DNA of 64,000 nucleotides from Sphingobacterium thalpophilum (GTDB lineage: Bacteria; Bacteroidota; Bacteroidia; Sphingobacteriales; Sphingobacteriaceae), in contig NZ_LR590484.1 of the NCBI RefSeq assembly GCF_901482695.1, positions 1,922,001-1,986,000 of the forward strand. The letters are read 5' to 3'. Of the stretch, positions 1 through 9,931 are shown in pieces. Position 1 is the first letter of the stretch. The number at the start of each line of letters is the position of its first letter. Below the pieces are notes generated by a model that was not told the origin of the DNA, did no database searches, and saw nothing but the letters and a program-made list of their open reading frames with translations. Both the position numbers and the translations under genes were made by a program.

Positions 1-819
1 ATGGGCGGGTTGAAAAAAGCAATGCCAGTTACGTTTATTACGATGCTGATCGGTACGATCGCAATTTCCGGTATTCCTCCGTTCTCAGGTTTCTTTTCGA
101 AAGATGAAATCCTGGCGAATGCATTTGCCGCGAATCCCGTTTTATGGATTTTAGGATTTATCGGTGCATTGATGACTACTTTTTATATGTTTAGGATGCT
201 GTTCATGACCTTCTATGGTCCGTTTAGAGGTAACGATGAACAGAAGCATCATTTACACGAATCGCCTAAGAGCATGACATTGCCTTTGATTGTGTTAGCC
301 ATACTTTCGATTGTCGGCGGAGCCATCAATTTTCCTGCTGTTTTAGGTGGTAACCATTGGCTTGAAGACTTTCTCCAGCCAGTGTTTGCTGAAAGCAAAG
401 CCTTGGTCCCGATGGTTCAGCACTTGGAACACAGCACGGAATATATGTTGATGGCGATTTCCGTGGTGGGCGTACTGATCATGGTTGCATGGGCCTATGC
501 CCGATACGTCAAGGGTCAGCAAATACCTTCGCAGGATGGCCAACCTCGTGGGTTTCTGGCCAATCTGTCTTACCGGAAGTTTTATGTGGATGAACTTTAT
601 GATGCAGTGGTCGTGCGCCCAATCCATTGGTTATCGTCGTTTTTGGGCACTATCGTGGATCGGAATGGCATTGATGGGATGGTGAATGGAGCGGGTAAAG
701 CTGCATTTGATACGGGTAAGGTGCTACGACTGCTTCAAAATGGAAATGTTGGTTTTTATTTATTGATGATGGTTATTGGGGTAATTGCCATTTTCGTCTA
801 TGGGTTTTTGAGTCTTTAA
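1..819 (+). CDS. nuoL: NADH-quinone oxidoreductase subunit L, C-terminal part
   Basis: This is the C-terminal 272 residues of NuoL, an antiporter-like proton-pumping subunit in the membrane arm of respiratory complex I. The gene is cut by the window edge: full NuoL is about 600-650 residues, so the ATG at position 1 is an internal methionine. Visible traits are the GIPPFSGFFSKDEIL segment typical of NuoL, several hydrophobic helices, and a final membrane helix near the C-terminus that follows a long amphipathic stretch. nuoM follows 15 bp later, in the usual nuoLMN order. Confidence 0.95.
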   Translation: MGGLKKAMPVTFITMLIGTIAISGIPPFSGFFSKDEILANAFAANPVLWILGFIGALMTTFYMFRMLFMTFYGPFRGNDEQKHHLHESPKSMTLPLIVLAILSIVGGAINFPAVLGGNHWLEDFLQPVFAESKALVPMVQHLEHSTEYMLMAISVVGVLIMVAWAYARYVKGQQIPSQDGQPRGFLANLSYRKFYVDELYDAVVVRPIHWLSSFLGTIVDRNGIDGMVNGAGKAAFDTGKVLRLLQNGNVGFYLLMMVIGVIAIFVYGFLSL

Positions 820-834
820 TATTTAGTATAATCG

Positions 835-2277
835 ATGGATAACTTATTTTTACTTATTTTATTGCCGTTAATAAGCGCATTGATTCTCACTTTTTTAAAG
901 ACCAATGCCGCAAAGACAACCGCCTTGATCCTGTCACTGGCATCACTGGCACAGACCATTCCGTTTTTAGCCAGCTTTGATCCGGATGGCGGCATGCAGT
1001 TTGAACAGAACTGGACCTGGATTGCTGCTTTGCATATCCATTTTCATATAGGGCTGGATGGAATCAGTCTGCCCTTGGTGCTGCTGACTAATGGACTGAT
1101 GCCTCTCATCATTGCGACAACCTTTGCTAAGGACTACAAGGGCAATTTTTATGCTTTGATGGCTTTTATGCAAGCGGGGCTGTTGCTGGTGTTTACGGCG
1201 TTAGATGCTTTTGCATTTTATGTCGGTTGGGAGATCGCGTTGATACCGATCTATTTTATCTGCGCATTGTGGGGAGAAGGGGATCGTATACGTGTAAACC
1301 TTAAATTTTTCATATATACATTTTTGGGCAGTCTATTGATGCTGATCGGCATTCTATACCTTTATCAGCAGGTCCCGAATCACGATTTCGAGTGGACTTC
1401 ATTTATTGCTTTGGAGCTCGAGGATAACACGCAGCGTTGGCTGTTCTGGGCTTTTTTCGTCGCCTTTGCCATTAAGATCCCGGTCTTTCCTTTTCATACC
1501 TGGCAACCCAGCACCTATACTCATGCTCCAGCTGCCGGCACCATGTTGCTGGCGGGTATCATGCTCAAGATGGGGGTATATGGTCTGATGCGGTGGCTTT
1601 TGCCGGTAATTCCAACTGGGGTAGCATTATATGGGCACTTTGCCCTGATTTTGTGTGTGATTGGCATCGTTTACGCATCTATTATCGCCATTAAGCAGGA
1701 GGATGTCAAACGTCTGGTTGCCTATTCCTCTATTGCTCACGTCGGGTTGATTAGCGCGGGTGTATTTTCGTGGAATACGAATGGTCTGAGTGGAGCAACG
1801 ATACAGATGATAAACCATGGTATTTCTGTCGTAGGCCTGTTCTACGTTCTGGATATTATACAACAGCGCACACAGACGCGTAGCCTTTCGCAGCTTGGTG
1901 GCATCGCGGCCAAGGCGCCAAAACTGGCCTTGTTTTTTATGATCATCAGCATGGGAGCTGTAGGCTTGCCGTTAACAAATGGATTTATCGGGGAGTTTTT
2001 ATTGCTGAAAGGTGTATTCCAGTACGGGTTCTGGTTTGCCGTCTTTGCAGGCCTGACTTTGATATTAGGAGCTGTCTATACCCTGCGCCTTTACCAGCAA
2101 ACGATGTTGGGCGAGGCCACAGACCGGACAATACAGTTTCAAGATGTAAAAGGCGGAGAAGCCGTCATATTAGCCTTGATCTCTTTCCTGATTATTTATA
2201 TCGGTATATTCCCCAATTTCCTATTGAATCTTTCTGCAGGTTCGGTGGAAGTCTTAAGCACGTTTTTAGGCAGATAA
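835..2277 (+). CDS. nuoM: NADH-quinone oxidoreductase subunit M
   Basis: NuoM is a proton-translocating, antiporter-like subunit of complex I in the inner membrane. The 480-residue product has about 14 hydrophobic helices and the family hallmarks: a Glu in the GWEIALIP helix (about residue 133), the FPFHTWQPSTYTHAP loop (about 218-232), and KRLVAYSSIAHVG (about 290-302). Length is normal. It sits between nuoL (15 bp upstream) and nuoN (18 bp downstream) and is surely co-transcribed with them. Confidence 0.97.
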   Translation: MDNLFLLILLPLISALILTFLKTNAAKTTALILSLASLAQTIPFLASFDPDGGMQFEQNWTWIAALHIHFHIGLDGISLPLVLLTNGLMPLIIATTFAKDYKGNFYALMAFMQAGLLLVFTALDAFAFYVGWEIALIPIYFICALWGEGDRIRVNLKFFIYTFLGSLLMLIGILYLYQQVPNHDFEWTSFIALELEDNTQRWLFWAFFVAFAIKIPVFPFHTWQPSTYTHAPAAGTMLLAGIMLKMGVYGLMRWLLPVIPTGVALYGHFALILCVIGIVYASIIAIKQEDVKRLVAYSSIAHVGLISAGVFSWNTNGLSGATIQMINHGISVVGLFYVLDIIQQRTQTRSLSQLGGIAAKAPKLALFFMIISMGAVGLPLTNGFIGEFLLLKGVFQYGFWFAVFAGLTLILGAVYTLRLYQQTMLGEATDRTIQFQDVKGGEAVILALISFLIIYIGIFPNFLLNLSAGSVEVLSTFLGR

Positions 2278-2295
2278 ATAGATATAACAATTTGT

Positions 2296-3672
2296 ATGGG
2301 AGCTATAATTACACTTTCAATACTGGCTTTAGTCGTTCTTTATCTTGGCTTGTTTAAAGCGAAAGCAATGCTATTGCCGGTTTCTATTCTTGGTTTTCTG
2401 GTTGCTATCGGTTTTTTATTTAATGACTGGTCGTCAGACAAGGGGCCCCTTTATAGTGGAATGGTTCATTTTGATCATTACGCTATTGCTTTTTCGGTTT
2501 TGTGCATCGCCGTTACTCTTGGTGTATTCGTCATCTCAAAGGGGTATTTCGATGAAAGCGGCCAGGTTGCCGAATATTATTCACTATTGATTTTTTCATT
2601 GACAGGGGCCGTATTGGTCAGTAGTTACCACAATTTTTCAATGCTCTTTTTAGGTGTTGAGATCATGTCGGTAGCCCTATATATCCTGGTCGGAATCCGT
2701 AAGAAGGACCCTGCGTCCAACGAAGCTGCGCTCAAATACTTTCTGATGGGCGCCTTCTCCACGGGGTTTTTATTGTTTGGTATCGCTTTATTATATGGCG
2801 CAACGGGTTCGTTTGACCTGAGCGAGATTAAGGCCTACGTGGTTAATAACCCGCAGGCGGTCTCCCCATTATTCTATGGCGGGATCTTGTTGCTGATTAT
2901 AGGGCTGACCTTTAAGGTGGGGGCTGCACCTTTTCATTTTTGGACACCGGATGTCTATGATGGTGCGCCTATTCTGATCACCAGCTACATGAGTACTGTT
3001 GTTAAGGTAGCGTCTTTTGCGGGCTTGTTGCGCTTATTCAGTTACAGCCTATTGCCCCTGCAGGACTTTTGGACGCCTATCTTTTTAATTATTGCCATTA
3101 TTACCCTGTTTGTCGGTAATATTTCGGCCTTAATGCAATCGTCTTTTAAGCGTATGCTAGCTTACTCAAGTATATCCCATGCAGGCTACATGCTGTTTGC
3201 TATTATCGCTATTGGTGCTACATCAGCTAGCAGTGTTTTTGCTTATGGACTAGCTTATTCGCTTGCCACCATTGTCGCATTTACGGGGCTTATCCTAGTT
3301 AAGAAAACGACAGGATCGGAACATTTCGAAGCTTTCAACGGTTTAGGTAAACGGAACCCCATGCTGGCATTGGCCATAACGGTCGCTATGCTTTCGCTTG
3401 CGGGCATACCATTGACTGCAGGCTTTATTGGGAAGTTCATGATGTTTTCGGGAGTAATGGAAGACTATCATATCGTATTGCTGGTGCTGGCGGTGATCAA
3501 TGCTGCCATTGCGGTTTATTATTATCTGAAGGTCGTTGTGGCGATGTATTTTCGGGATAGCGATGAGTCTTGTGTCAACGTGCAATGGAATTACTCTGTT
3601 GTCCTGCTGCTCGCAGTGGGCTTAACCATTCTAATTGGCGTGTATCCGGACTGCCTTTTAACGCTAATATGA
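2296..3672 (+). CDS. nuoN: NADH-quinone oxidoreductase subunit N
   Basis: NuoN is the third antiporter-like subunit of complex I and probably the last gene of the nuo operon. The 458-residue protein is polytopic. It shows the conserved Glu in FLGVEIMSVALYILVG (about residues 117-132), the PFHFWTPDVYDGAP loop and KRMLAYSSISHAGYM. A good intrinsic terminator lies about 30 bp after the stop codon, which supports operon end. Confidence 0.97.
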   Translation: MGAIITLSILALVVLYLGLFKAKAMLLPVSILGFLVAIGFLFNDWSSDKGPLYSGMVHFDHYAIAFSVLCIAVTLGVFVISKGYFDESGQVAEYYSLLIFSLTGAVLVSSYHNFSMLFLGVEIMSVALYILVGIRKKDPASNEAALKYFLMGAFSTGFLLFGIALLYGATGSFDLSEIKAYVVNNPQAVSPLFYGGILLLIIGLTFKVGAAPFHFWTPDVYDGAPILITSYMSTVVKVASFAGLLRLFSYSLLPLQDFWTPIFLIIAIITLFVGNISALMQSSFKRMLAYSSISHAGYMLFAIIAIGATSASSVFAYGLAYSLATIVAFTGLILVKKTTGSEHFEAFNGLGKRNPMLALAITVAMLSLAGIPLTAGFIGKFMMFSGVMEDYHIVLLVLAVINAAIAVYYYLKVVVAMYFRDSDESCVNVQWNYSVVLLLAVGLTILIGVYPDCLLTLI

Positions 3673-3702
3673 AGTTTTTGTTAAAATACGGGTTGTTTAA
3701 TA

Positions 3703-3731
3703 AAGCATAGCAATTTCGCTGTGCTTTTTTT
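3703..3731 (+). terminator. Intrinsic terminator after nuoN
   Basis: A 9-bp stem (AAGCATAGC with GCTGTGCTT, one G-U pair) is followed by a run of seven T. It lies just downstream of the last nuo gene and ahead of the next gene on the same strand. Confidence 0.8.
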
Positions 3732-3799
3732 ATATTTATTGATATAACTCTTAAATACAAATTGTATATTGTAAAAAAGAAAATCCTATCAGGTTTCAG

Positions 3800-6340
3800 A
3801 TGGTGTTTAAAGTGTGTGTTAAATCTTTTTCAATTTGCTTTTTGAGTGCACTGTTGGCCTTTCTCTATGATGGAAAGGTGACAGCACAAGAATTTATCCG
3901 CGGGAAGGTTGTGGACGCACAGACCGGTAAAGGTATTTCCAGAGTATCCATCAACTGGCTGGGAGAGGACGATGGGGGGATTAGCGATACGCTCGGCTAT
4001 TTTAAAATAACGGACAAGAAACAGTATCGCCAGCTCGTCTTTAGTGCGGTCGCTTACGAACGTAGGACAGTCGATGTACGTCGTCTACGGGATTCATTGG
4101 TGGTTATTCAGCTAACGGCGAAGGACAATACGCTGGAGGAAGTGGTGATCAACAGAAAAAACAGTAAGCCAAAGGATCCCGCCATTGCATTGATTGAAAA
4201 AGTGATTGCCCACCGGCCACAAAATCACTACAGCCGTATCCCCGAAGTGCGTTTTGATGAATATGAAAAGACACAGTTTGGCTTTGTAGATCCTGAAGAT
4301 AAAGCGAAGAAGTTTCCGAAAAAATTTAGATTTCTGTTTGAGAATGTCGATTCTACAGCTTTCAGAGGAGTGACAATTTCTCCTTTCTACCTGGAAGAGA
4401 ATTATGCAAATGTATACTCCTCACATGATCCAAACCGGAGAAAAAAAATTGTGACCAGTCATAGTCAGACGGAATTGAATCCGAGATTTTTCAATAACGA
4501 TAACTGGCAGACCCGTTTTCAGGCCATACTTCGGGATGTTGACCTCTACGAGAACACGATACAGGTGACCAACAAGGGCATATTGAGTCCGATTGCTACA
4601 GGTGCTACTGCATTTTATAAATATCGGATTCTGGATACCGTCCAGATTGGGGAAAAAGACTATATTGAGCTGCATTTTGAAGGCAAGTCAACTATCGACC
4701 TGTTGTTTTATGGCAAGCTGCTGATATCGGACGATACCCGCTACGCGGTACATGAGGCAACATTGAATATCGGGCGCTCGGCAAATATCAACTGGATCAA
4801 TGATGTGCAGATCGATCTGGGCTATGAAGAGTTCAGAAACGGTAGCATGATCCCTATACGTTCTGATTTGAGGATGTTATTTGGTGGCAATAAGACCGAT
4901 GTGTTATATGGCCGAAGAGAGACGCAATATTTAAGATACCGCACGGATTCAATTAATGATGAAAACTTTGCAGGGGTTCCCGTGGAGAAACGGTATTTAT
5001 TGCAATCTGCGACCAATATTCCGATAGGGCAGGTACGGCCGGGGCCGTTGAGTGAAGCTGAGCTGGGGGCGTATAAAAAAGTTGATTCAATTCAACAAAT
5101 GCGCACGTTCAATCAGCTGGTCGCTTTGGGCTATCTCCTCGGCAAGGGCTATTTTAATCTTGGAAAGTTTGAATTGGGGCCGCTGGAGTATCTGTATAGC
5201 CGGAATAACTACGAAGGTAACCGTTTCCGTTTAAGTGGACGTACCACACGCTTATTTTCCGAAAAAGCCTATATAGAAGCCTATACTGCCTACGGCGATA
5301 AAGATAAGGAGCTAAAGTATTATTTAAGCAGTGCGTTTACGTTAAATGGTGAACGTATCGTACAATTTCCCGCAAACTATTTACGTTTTTCCATCCAGCA
5401 TGACGTCATGGAACCGGGGCGAAACCTGGGGTTCTTGAAAGGAGATGGATTTTTTCGGTCTTTTGGCCGGAACAGACCCAATAAATGGCAATTTAATGAT
5501 ATCTACCGAGTTGACCATCTGATTGAATTTGGTAATCATGTCAGCATAGGAACAGCATTTACCCATACGCGAAGACAACCTAAAGGTGATCTGGTCTATG
5601 CGAACAGCCTACCTAATCCAGATACCATCCGCAGGGTCATCACCAATGATCTGCAGTTTATACTGCGCTGGGCACCAAATGAGGAATTTACGTACCACAA
5701 TCTGGACCGGGGCCGCGTGGATAACACATATCCCGTTTTTACATTGCAATATAACCGAGGCCTGAAAGGTTTTTTGGGAGCGGATTATAATTACGATGCA
5801 TTGCGGTTCAGCGTGTATAAAAGACTGTTTTTATCACCGGCAGGACAGGCTGATTTTGAATTTTCAGGGGGTAGAATCTGGGGGAAACACCTCCCATACA
5901 CCTTGCTGGAGCTCCCGGAGGTGACAAAAGATAAATCGGGGCCACTGGTCAACTTCGACCTGATGGCAACGTCTGAATTTGTATCGGATCAATTTCTGAA
6001 GCTTACCTATTACCACAACTGGAATGGCTTTTTCTTCAACCGAATCCCACTGTTAAAACGCTTGAAATGGCGTGAAGTTACCGGTTTTAAGGCTTTTTAT
6101 GGCAAGTTGAGCGATGTCAACAATCCCTTTGTGACGCCTGAAAATGTGCAGTTCGAACCAGATAAAAATGGAATTGTCCAAACGAAGCTGGATCGTAAAA
6201 ATCCATATATCGAAGGCCTGATCGGCGTTGATAATATCCTAAAATTGCTTAGATTAGAGTATAAAAAAAGACTAAGCTATAAAGGGGGAGAAGGAGTTCC
6301 TTCAGATACTTTCACAGCGTCTTTACATTTTAACTTTTAG
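3800..6340 (+). CDS. DUF5686 / carboxypeptidase-regulatory-like outer-membrane protein
   Basis: An 846-residue exported protein typical of Bacteroidota. A signal peptide (about residues 1-30, ending near VTAQ) precedes a CarboxypepD_reg-like beta-sandwich (about 32-115, FIRGKVVDAQTGKGISRVSI). A long region rich in aromatic beta strands follows and ends in HFNF, as expected of an outer-membrane beta barrel. This architecture matches the DUF5686 family, whose function is not established; relation to TonB-dependent receptors is only by fold. It is followed after 5 bp by the enoyl-CoA hydratase gene, so the two may be co-transcribed. Confidence 0.8.
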   Translation: MVFKVCVKSFSICFLSALLAFLYDGKVTAQEFIRGKVVDAQTGKGISRVSINWLGEDDGGISDTLGYFKITDKKQYRQLVFSAVAYERRTVDVRRLRDSLVVIQLTAKDNTLEEVVINRKNSKPKDPAIALIEKVIAHRPQNHYSRIPEVRFDEYEKTQFGFVDPEDKAKKFPKKFRFLFENVDSTAFRGVTISPFYLEENYANVYSSHDPNRRKKIVTSHSQTELNPRFFNNDNWQTRFQAILRDVDLYENTIQVTNKGILSPIATGATAFYKYRILDTVQIGEKDYIELHFEGKSTIDLLFYGKLLISDDTRYAVHEATLNIGRSANINWINDVQIDLGYEEFRNGSMIPIRSDLRMLFGGNKTDVLYGRRETQYLRYRTDSINDENFAGVPVEKRYLLQSATNIPIGQVRPGPLSEAELGAYKKVDSIQQMRTFNQLVALGYLLGKGYFNLGKFELGPLEYLYSRNNYEGNRFRLSGRTTRLFSEKAYIEAYTAYGDKDKELKYYLSSAFTLNGERIVQFPANYLRFSIQHDVMEPGRNLGFLKGDGFFRSFGRNRPNKWQFNDIYRVDHLIEFGNHVSIGTAFTHTRRQPKGDLVYANSLPNPDTIRRVITNDLQFILRWAPNEEFTYHNLDRGRVDNTYPVFTLQYNRGLKGFLGADYNYDALRFSVYKRLFLSPAGQADFEFSGGRIWGKHLPYTLLELPEVTKDKSGPLVNFDLMATSEFVSDQFLKLTYYHNWNGFFFNRIPLLKRLKWREVTGFKAFYGKLSDVNNPFVTPENVQFEPDKNGIVQTKLDRKNPYIEGLIGVDNILKLLRLEYKKRLSYKGGEGVPSDTFTASLHFNF

Positions 6341-6345
6341 CAGCT

Positions 6346-7128
6346 ATGATGCAATATTCGAATATAAAGTATGAGGTCAAAGATAGTATCGGTTATATCA
6401 TCATTGACCGTGAACCGCAAATGAATGCACTTAATCAGCATACTCTGGATGAATTGCAGGATATCTTTAATCATTTCAATGCCGACAGTCAAGTGCGGGG
6501 TATTATCTTAACGGGCGCTGGTCATAAGGCATTTGTCGCGGGTGCAGATATTAAAGAATTTACGGATTTGTCGGTGTTACAGGCACGTTCACTGAGTGAG
6601 CGGGGACATATTTTATTTTCGGACCACATCGAAGGCGCGCCAAAGCCAGTGATTGCTGCGATCAATGGTTATGCGTTGGGAGGCGGACTTGAACTGGCGC
6701 TAGCCTGCCATATGCGTATTGCTGTAGAACATGCCCGGATGGGGCTGCCGGAGGTTTCCTTGGGGCTGATTCCGGGGTATGGCGGCACACAGCGCCTTCC
6801 TCGGCTTATTGGAAAGGGAGCTGCCATGCAAATGATTTTAACTGGCGATATGATTGATGCCCAGAAAGCCTATGAACTTGGGATGATCAATGAAGTGGTA
6901 CCTCAGGAGAGGCTGATCCGCCGGGCAGAGGAAATCCTGCAGAAGATATTTACACGGTCACGTGTTGCTGTAGCACATGCCATCGACGCCATTAATGCTG
7001 CAACGGATAAAAAACGGGACGGCAATAAGATTGAAATGGATGCGTTCGGTCACCTTTTTGGAACAGCAGATTTCAAAGAGGGGGTAGCAGCTTTTCTTGA
7101 AAAAAGAGCACCGAAATTTCCGCTATAG
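6346..7128 (+). CDS. Enoyl-CoA hydratase/isomerase family protein
   Basis: A 260-residue crotonase-fold enzyme of normal length, expected to hydrate 2-enoyl-CoA in fatty-acid or amino-acid breakdown. Family marks: the oxyanion-hole segments HKAFVAGADIKEF (about residues 59-71) and ALGGGLELALACH (about 105-117), with catalytic-type acidic residues in LPEVSLGLIPGYGGTQRLP (about 130-148). The exact acyl substrate cannot be read from sequence. Two ATG codons lie in tandem at 6346 and 6349. Confidence 0.92.
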   Translation: MMQYSNIKYEVKDSIGYIIIDREPQMNALNQHTLDELQDIFNHFNADSQVRGIILTGAGHKAFVAGADIKEFTDLSVLQARSLSERGHILFSDHIEGAPKPVIAAINGYALGGGLELALACHMRIAVEHARMGLPEVSLGLIPGYGGTQRLPRLIGKGAAMQMILTGDMIDAQKAYELGMINEVVPQERLIRRAEEILQKIFTRSRVAVAHAIDAINAATDKKRDGNKIEMDAFGHLFGTADFKEGVAAFLEKRAPKFPL

Positions 7129-7610
7129 CAGCAAAGCTGAGCTCAACATGATATTTTTTTAGGACAAGTTTTTCGCGCACTACTTCCGTCGTCGGGAAAA
7201 GATACCGCAGGGATGATCCTGCAGATTTTAGCACAGTGCTGCTCAAGTTCACCGGATGTACGGTGGTGTCCAGAACAGCAATGGGTTCAATGGGGAATAT
7301 GATAGCAAAATGGTCTTCCATAAGTACAAAGAATAATTTGTCTCTGGTAAATTTGGTCTGCTCCGGACGCAAGACTTGGAATAAATGTAAGGTGTTGCAC
7401 CTGGAATTTGCAAATTTTTTCGATAAACAGACGTCCGTTCACTATAAACTCCACGATCTACCCGATATGTATGTTGTCTGAAAGATATTTGTTTGACCTT
7501 ACTATGATATGCTATTCTTGCGCCCCGGGGCAACATCTGGAGCTGTTAGAACCCATGGATAAAAGTGGAAAATTCATTTTTCAACTCATTTTGGCACAGA
7601 TTTATCTCGG
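7129..7610. other. Gap of 480 bp with no intact gene
   Basis: No convincing gene was found on either strand. Short overlapping open frames exist in several frames (for example plus-strand 7236-7481 and minus-strand 7249-7536). None has a recognisable domain, and their frames are broken by stops. The stretch follows a core-type gene and opens the accessory zone, so decayed coding DNA is plausible but unproven. Confidence 0.4.
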
Positions 7611-8582
7611 TTAGTCTTCCTTTAAAGTTTGGAAAAGATCGACAGTCATAATTTTTTCCTCAAGTATATTTTGATTCCATTCTGCATCTGATAGTTTATT
7701 CAAAGGTTTTTGTTGCTTGATCAGTTCATAACCGTTTCCAACATAATCTCTGAAATAAAAATCATAAGAACCTCCGATAATACCTTTTGTAGGATGGTAA
7801 AGAAAACGGTTGATCCCTTTTGTCCAGTCGTAATAATCTGCTCCATTAGATGATCCGATAGTCCAGAATTGATAAGCTGTACCTGCTGACGTTTTAACTT
7901 CCTTTGAAAGATATTCCTTCCAGAGTCTAGATCCAAATCTGTAACTCGGAGCTACGACTCTTTTATCAAATGCAAAGGGTGAAAGTTCGTTTGGAAGAGA
8001 CTTTTTAAATAACTCAAAGTATTCTTTAAGGCCGACTTTTGGTTGTTTCAGATTTAAATACCCATAGACTGATGGAAAGATGTTTTCATAAGAGACAATA
8101 GTGAATTTCTCCAATAAGGTATTAGGTGCATAAAAATATTTTTCGCCGCTCTTTTTTACTGCGAGGTATTCACTAAAATATTTTTGAGGATTCCCATATT
8201 CCGAACCGCTTGAACCGAAGCTTGGAAGAAAAAGTTCTTGTTTCAATGTTTCTATATCCAGAAGGTTTTTTATTATATCCCGATCTTTGATTTCTTCCCA
8301 TCCCCGGCCGGTTATCAGATCTGGCAGTATCGAAAACAGAATCAGATTTTTGTTCCGGTCCTCATTTTCAGGAAACAGAAAGTTGTAGATCTCAATATTA
8401 TAATCTACCTTATATAATTTCTTTGTATTGAGTAGGAAGTATGATTTGTTATCTTCTCTAATATCATTCTTTCCATTTAGCAGCACATATTTTTTATCTG
8501 CAGCCTCGGCGCAGATAGAATGAATGATTAGCAATAGGAAAAGTATACAGAACTTATTTAGTAAAGTTTTCATTTTTAGCAT
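7611..8582 (-). CDS. Secreted protein of unknown function
   Basis: A 323-residue protein with a clear N-terminal signal sequence (KFCILFLLLIIHSICAEA, cleavage near AEA). The mature part is mixed alpha/beta with many aromatic residues and no motif I recognise. Two ATG codons (8582 and 8573) are possible starts. It lies 7 bp downstream of the HExxH protein on the same strand, so both are probably on one transcript. It may act with that enzyme (accessory, inhibitor or target), but this is guesswork from position. Confidence 0.6.
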   Translation of the reverse strand: MLKMKTLLNKFCILFLLLIIHSICAEAADKKYVLLNGKNDIREDNKSYFLLNTKKLYKVDYNIEIYNFLFPENEDRNKNLILFSILPDLITGRGWEEIKDRDIIKNLLDIETLKQELFLPSFGSSGSEYGNPQKYFSEYLAVKKSGEKYFYAPNTLLEKFTIVSYENIFPSVYGYLNLKQPKVGLKEYFELFKKSLPNELSPFAFDKRVVAPSYRFGSRLWKEYLSKEVKTSAGTAYQFWTIGSSNGADYYDWTKGINRFLYHPTKGIIGGSYDFYFRDYVGNGYELIKQQKPLNKLSDAEWNQNILEEKIMTVDLFQTLKED

Positions 8583-8589
8583 TAGTAAA

Positions 8590-9480
8590 TTATGGACACC
8601 TTTGACCTTTGTTTTTATTTTTTGTCACATCACGCTCGTTTTGATTTAGAATAATATCGTTCGGCAACCTGTTTTCAATGATTCCTGTAGTAACAAGGAC
8701 ATGGATTACATTGTCGCTTAGATTGGGATTAAATGCTTTTAATTCGGCTTTCATTAATTCCATAAATGTATCAAACCTGGAATGCATCCCATCATTTCTA
8801 TAAAGATACTTACTTCCATCCGGTGATTGGTAGTATTGAATTTCAGGATATCTTATATTAAATTGGCTGGCTCCAAGTCGATATTTCTCAGCTCCCAAAT
8901 AGGCATGCCACACCTCATGGTACATAGTGGTTAACAGATATTCTTGAGTAGAGTTTTGTAGAATAAACTTTGAGAGATCTACATGCGCATTATTCGGATG
9001 GATTCCTTGTCCACCCCTTAAACCTCCGTCCTGCAATGGATTGGTATAGTCTTTGGCATGAAACGTTAAATTTATTCTGGTTTGGTTACCACCAAATAAA
9101 CCGTTTAAAAGTTGCGAAAGCTTACTTTCTGACTGTGTAAAATAATCTATTAAGCTTACTGCACATGGATAGTCATCAAGTTGATGTTTTACGATACTGT
9201 CTCCATCGTCACCACCACCGACACCAGTAGATCCTCCGTCGCCAGTTGGACAGCCCCCACCAACATTTAGCTCAATGATATTAAAAGAATTTACACATTG
9301 TACAGTTCCCTGAACTCTTGAAGCTGCTGCCCTAACGCGATTTGCAACATCTATATGTGACATGCTGCCTTGTGGAACATTAATACTTTGCCCCCAATTG
9401 ATATTTGCATGACCTCCTACGTCAGCTAGTTCTAAATTGAGCTGCGCAACTATACTTTCAGGAATATACTGTAAACCCAA
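8590..9480 (-). CDS. HExxH metalloprotease-like C-terminal fragment, N-terminus lost
   Basis: The 296-residue open frame has a Gly-rich linker (VGGGCPTGDGGSTGVGGGDD, about residues 73-92) followed by a domain with TTMYHEVWHAYLG (about residue 187). HEVWH fits the zinc-binding HExxH motif of metallopeptidases; substrate is unknown. There is no signal peptide and no ATG start: the frame opens with TTG, and the same frame runs only about 70 bp further before a stop at the edge of a decayed gene. I infer this is the tail of a larger surface or polymorphic-toxin-like protein that lost its 5' part. The following secreted gene is 7 bp away. Confidence 0.5.
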   Translation of the reverse strand: MGLQYIPESIVAQLNLELADVGGHANINWGQSINVPQGSMSHIDVANRVRAAASRVQGTVQCVNSFNIIELNVGGGCPTGDGGSTGVGGGDDGDSIVKHQLDDYPCAVSLIDYFTQSESKLSQLLNGLFGGNQTRINLTFHAKDYTNPLQDGGLRGGQGIHPNNAHVDLSKFILQNSTQEYLLTTMYHEVWHAYLGAEKYRLGASQFNIRYPEIQYYQSPDGSKYLYRNDGMHSRFDTFMELMKAELKAFNPNLSDNVIHVLVTTGIIENRLPNDIILNQNERDVTKNKNKGQRCP

Positions 9481-9827
9481 TTTTTTACAATACTTCCGTA
9501 AGAGTGGGGCAGACAGCGCTTTATAAACTTCTCCAATTCCCGTTGATCAAAGTTAAATCGTGGAGTCTTCTGAACCAGAGGAATCTTAGCATACATAGAT
9601 CCACTATCTTAGCCTCTATCTCTCCAAAGCGCCAAGCCTGCCTTGCTGCGGCATCGATGAGGTTGACAGAATTGAGAACGATAATGGTGTCGGTTGCATC
9701 CGGCTTGTCGGTGAGCCAGCTGAGGTAGTCCATGTACCCTTCAAAAATGGAAAGGGAATCGGTTGCCGGGGATGATTTTCTTGTTTATATTCTGTTGTTC
9801 TTTAAACTCTTGCTTTTGACCTCTCAT
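9481..9827 (-). pseudogene. Decayed gene, two frameshifts
   Basis: Three minus-strand frames join into one plausible protein. The first starts at ATG 9827 (MRGQKQEFKEQQ) and ends PGNRFPFHF. The second continues as EGYMDYLSWLTDKP and NLIDAAARQAWRFGE. The third gives IPLVQKTPRFNFDQRELEKF and ends in the region overlapping the metalloprotease fragment. Frame changes fall near 9745 and near 9590. I do not recognise the family. Confidence 0.4.
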
Positions 9828-9877
9828 TCAATTAGTCTTAAATGGGTTCGAGTTTAGTGTAAATTCGAAAATTTCAT

Positions 9878-9885
9878 TATTTTTG
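9878..9885 (+). promoter_or_regulatory. Bacteroidota -7 box (TATTTTTG)
   Basis: TATTTTTG fits the TAnnTTTG -7 consensus of Bacteroidota. It lies 46 bp before the preferred ATG of the TPR regulator at 9932, with a GGAGGG at 9908-9913 between. No strong -33 box is visible. Confidence 0.4.
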
Positions 9886-9931
9886 ACGAAAATATATCAG
9901 TAATTTGGAGGGTAAAAATAGTGATAATAGT

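Noticed and set aside
7236..7481. Plus-strand open frame with GTG start after the enoyl-CoA hydratase
   Set aside because: No recognisable domain, no ribosome site and competing frames of equal length on both strands; treated as decayed or noncoding.
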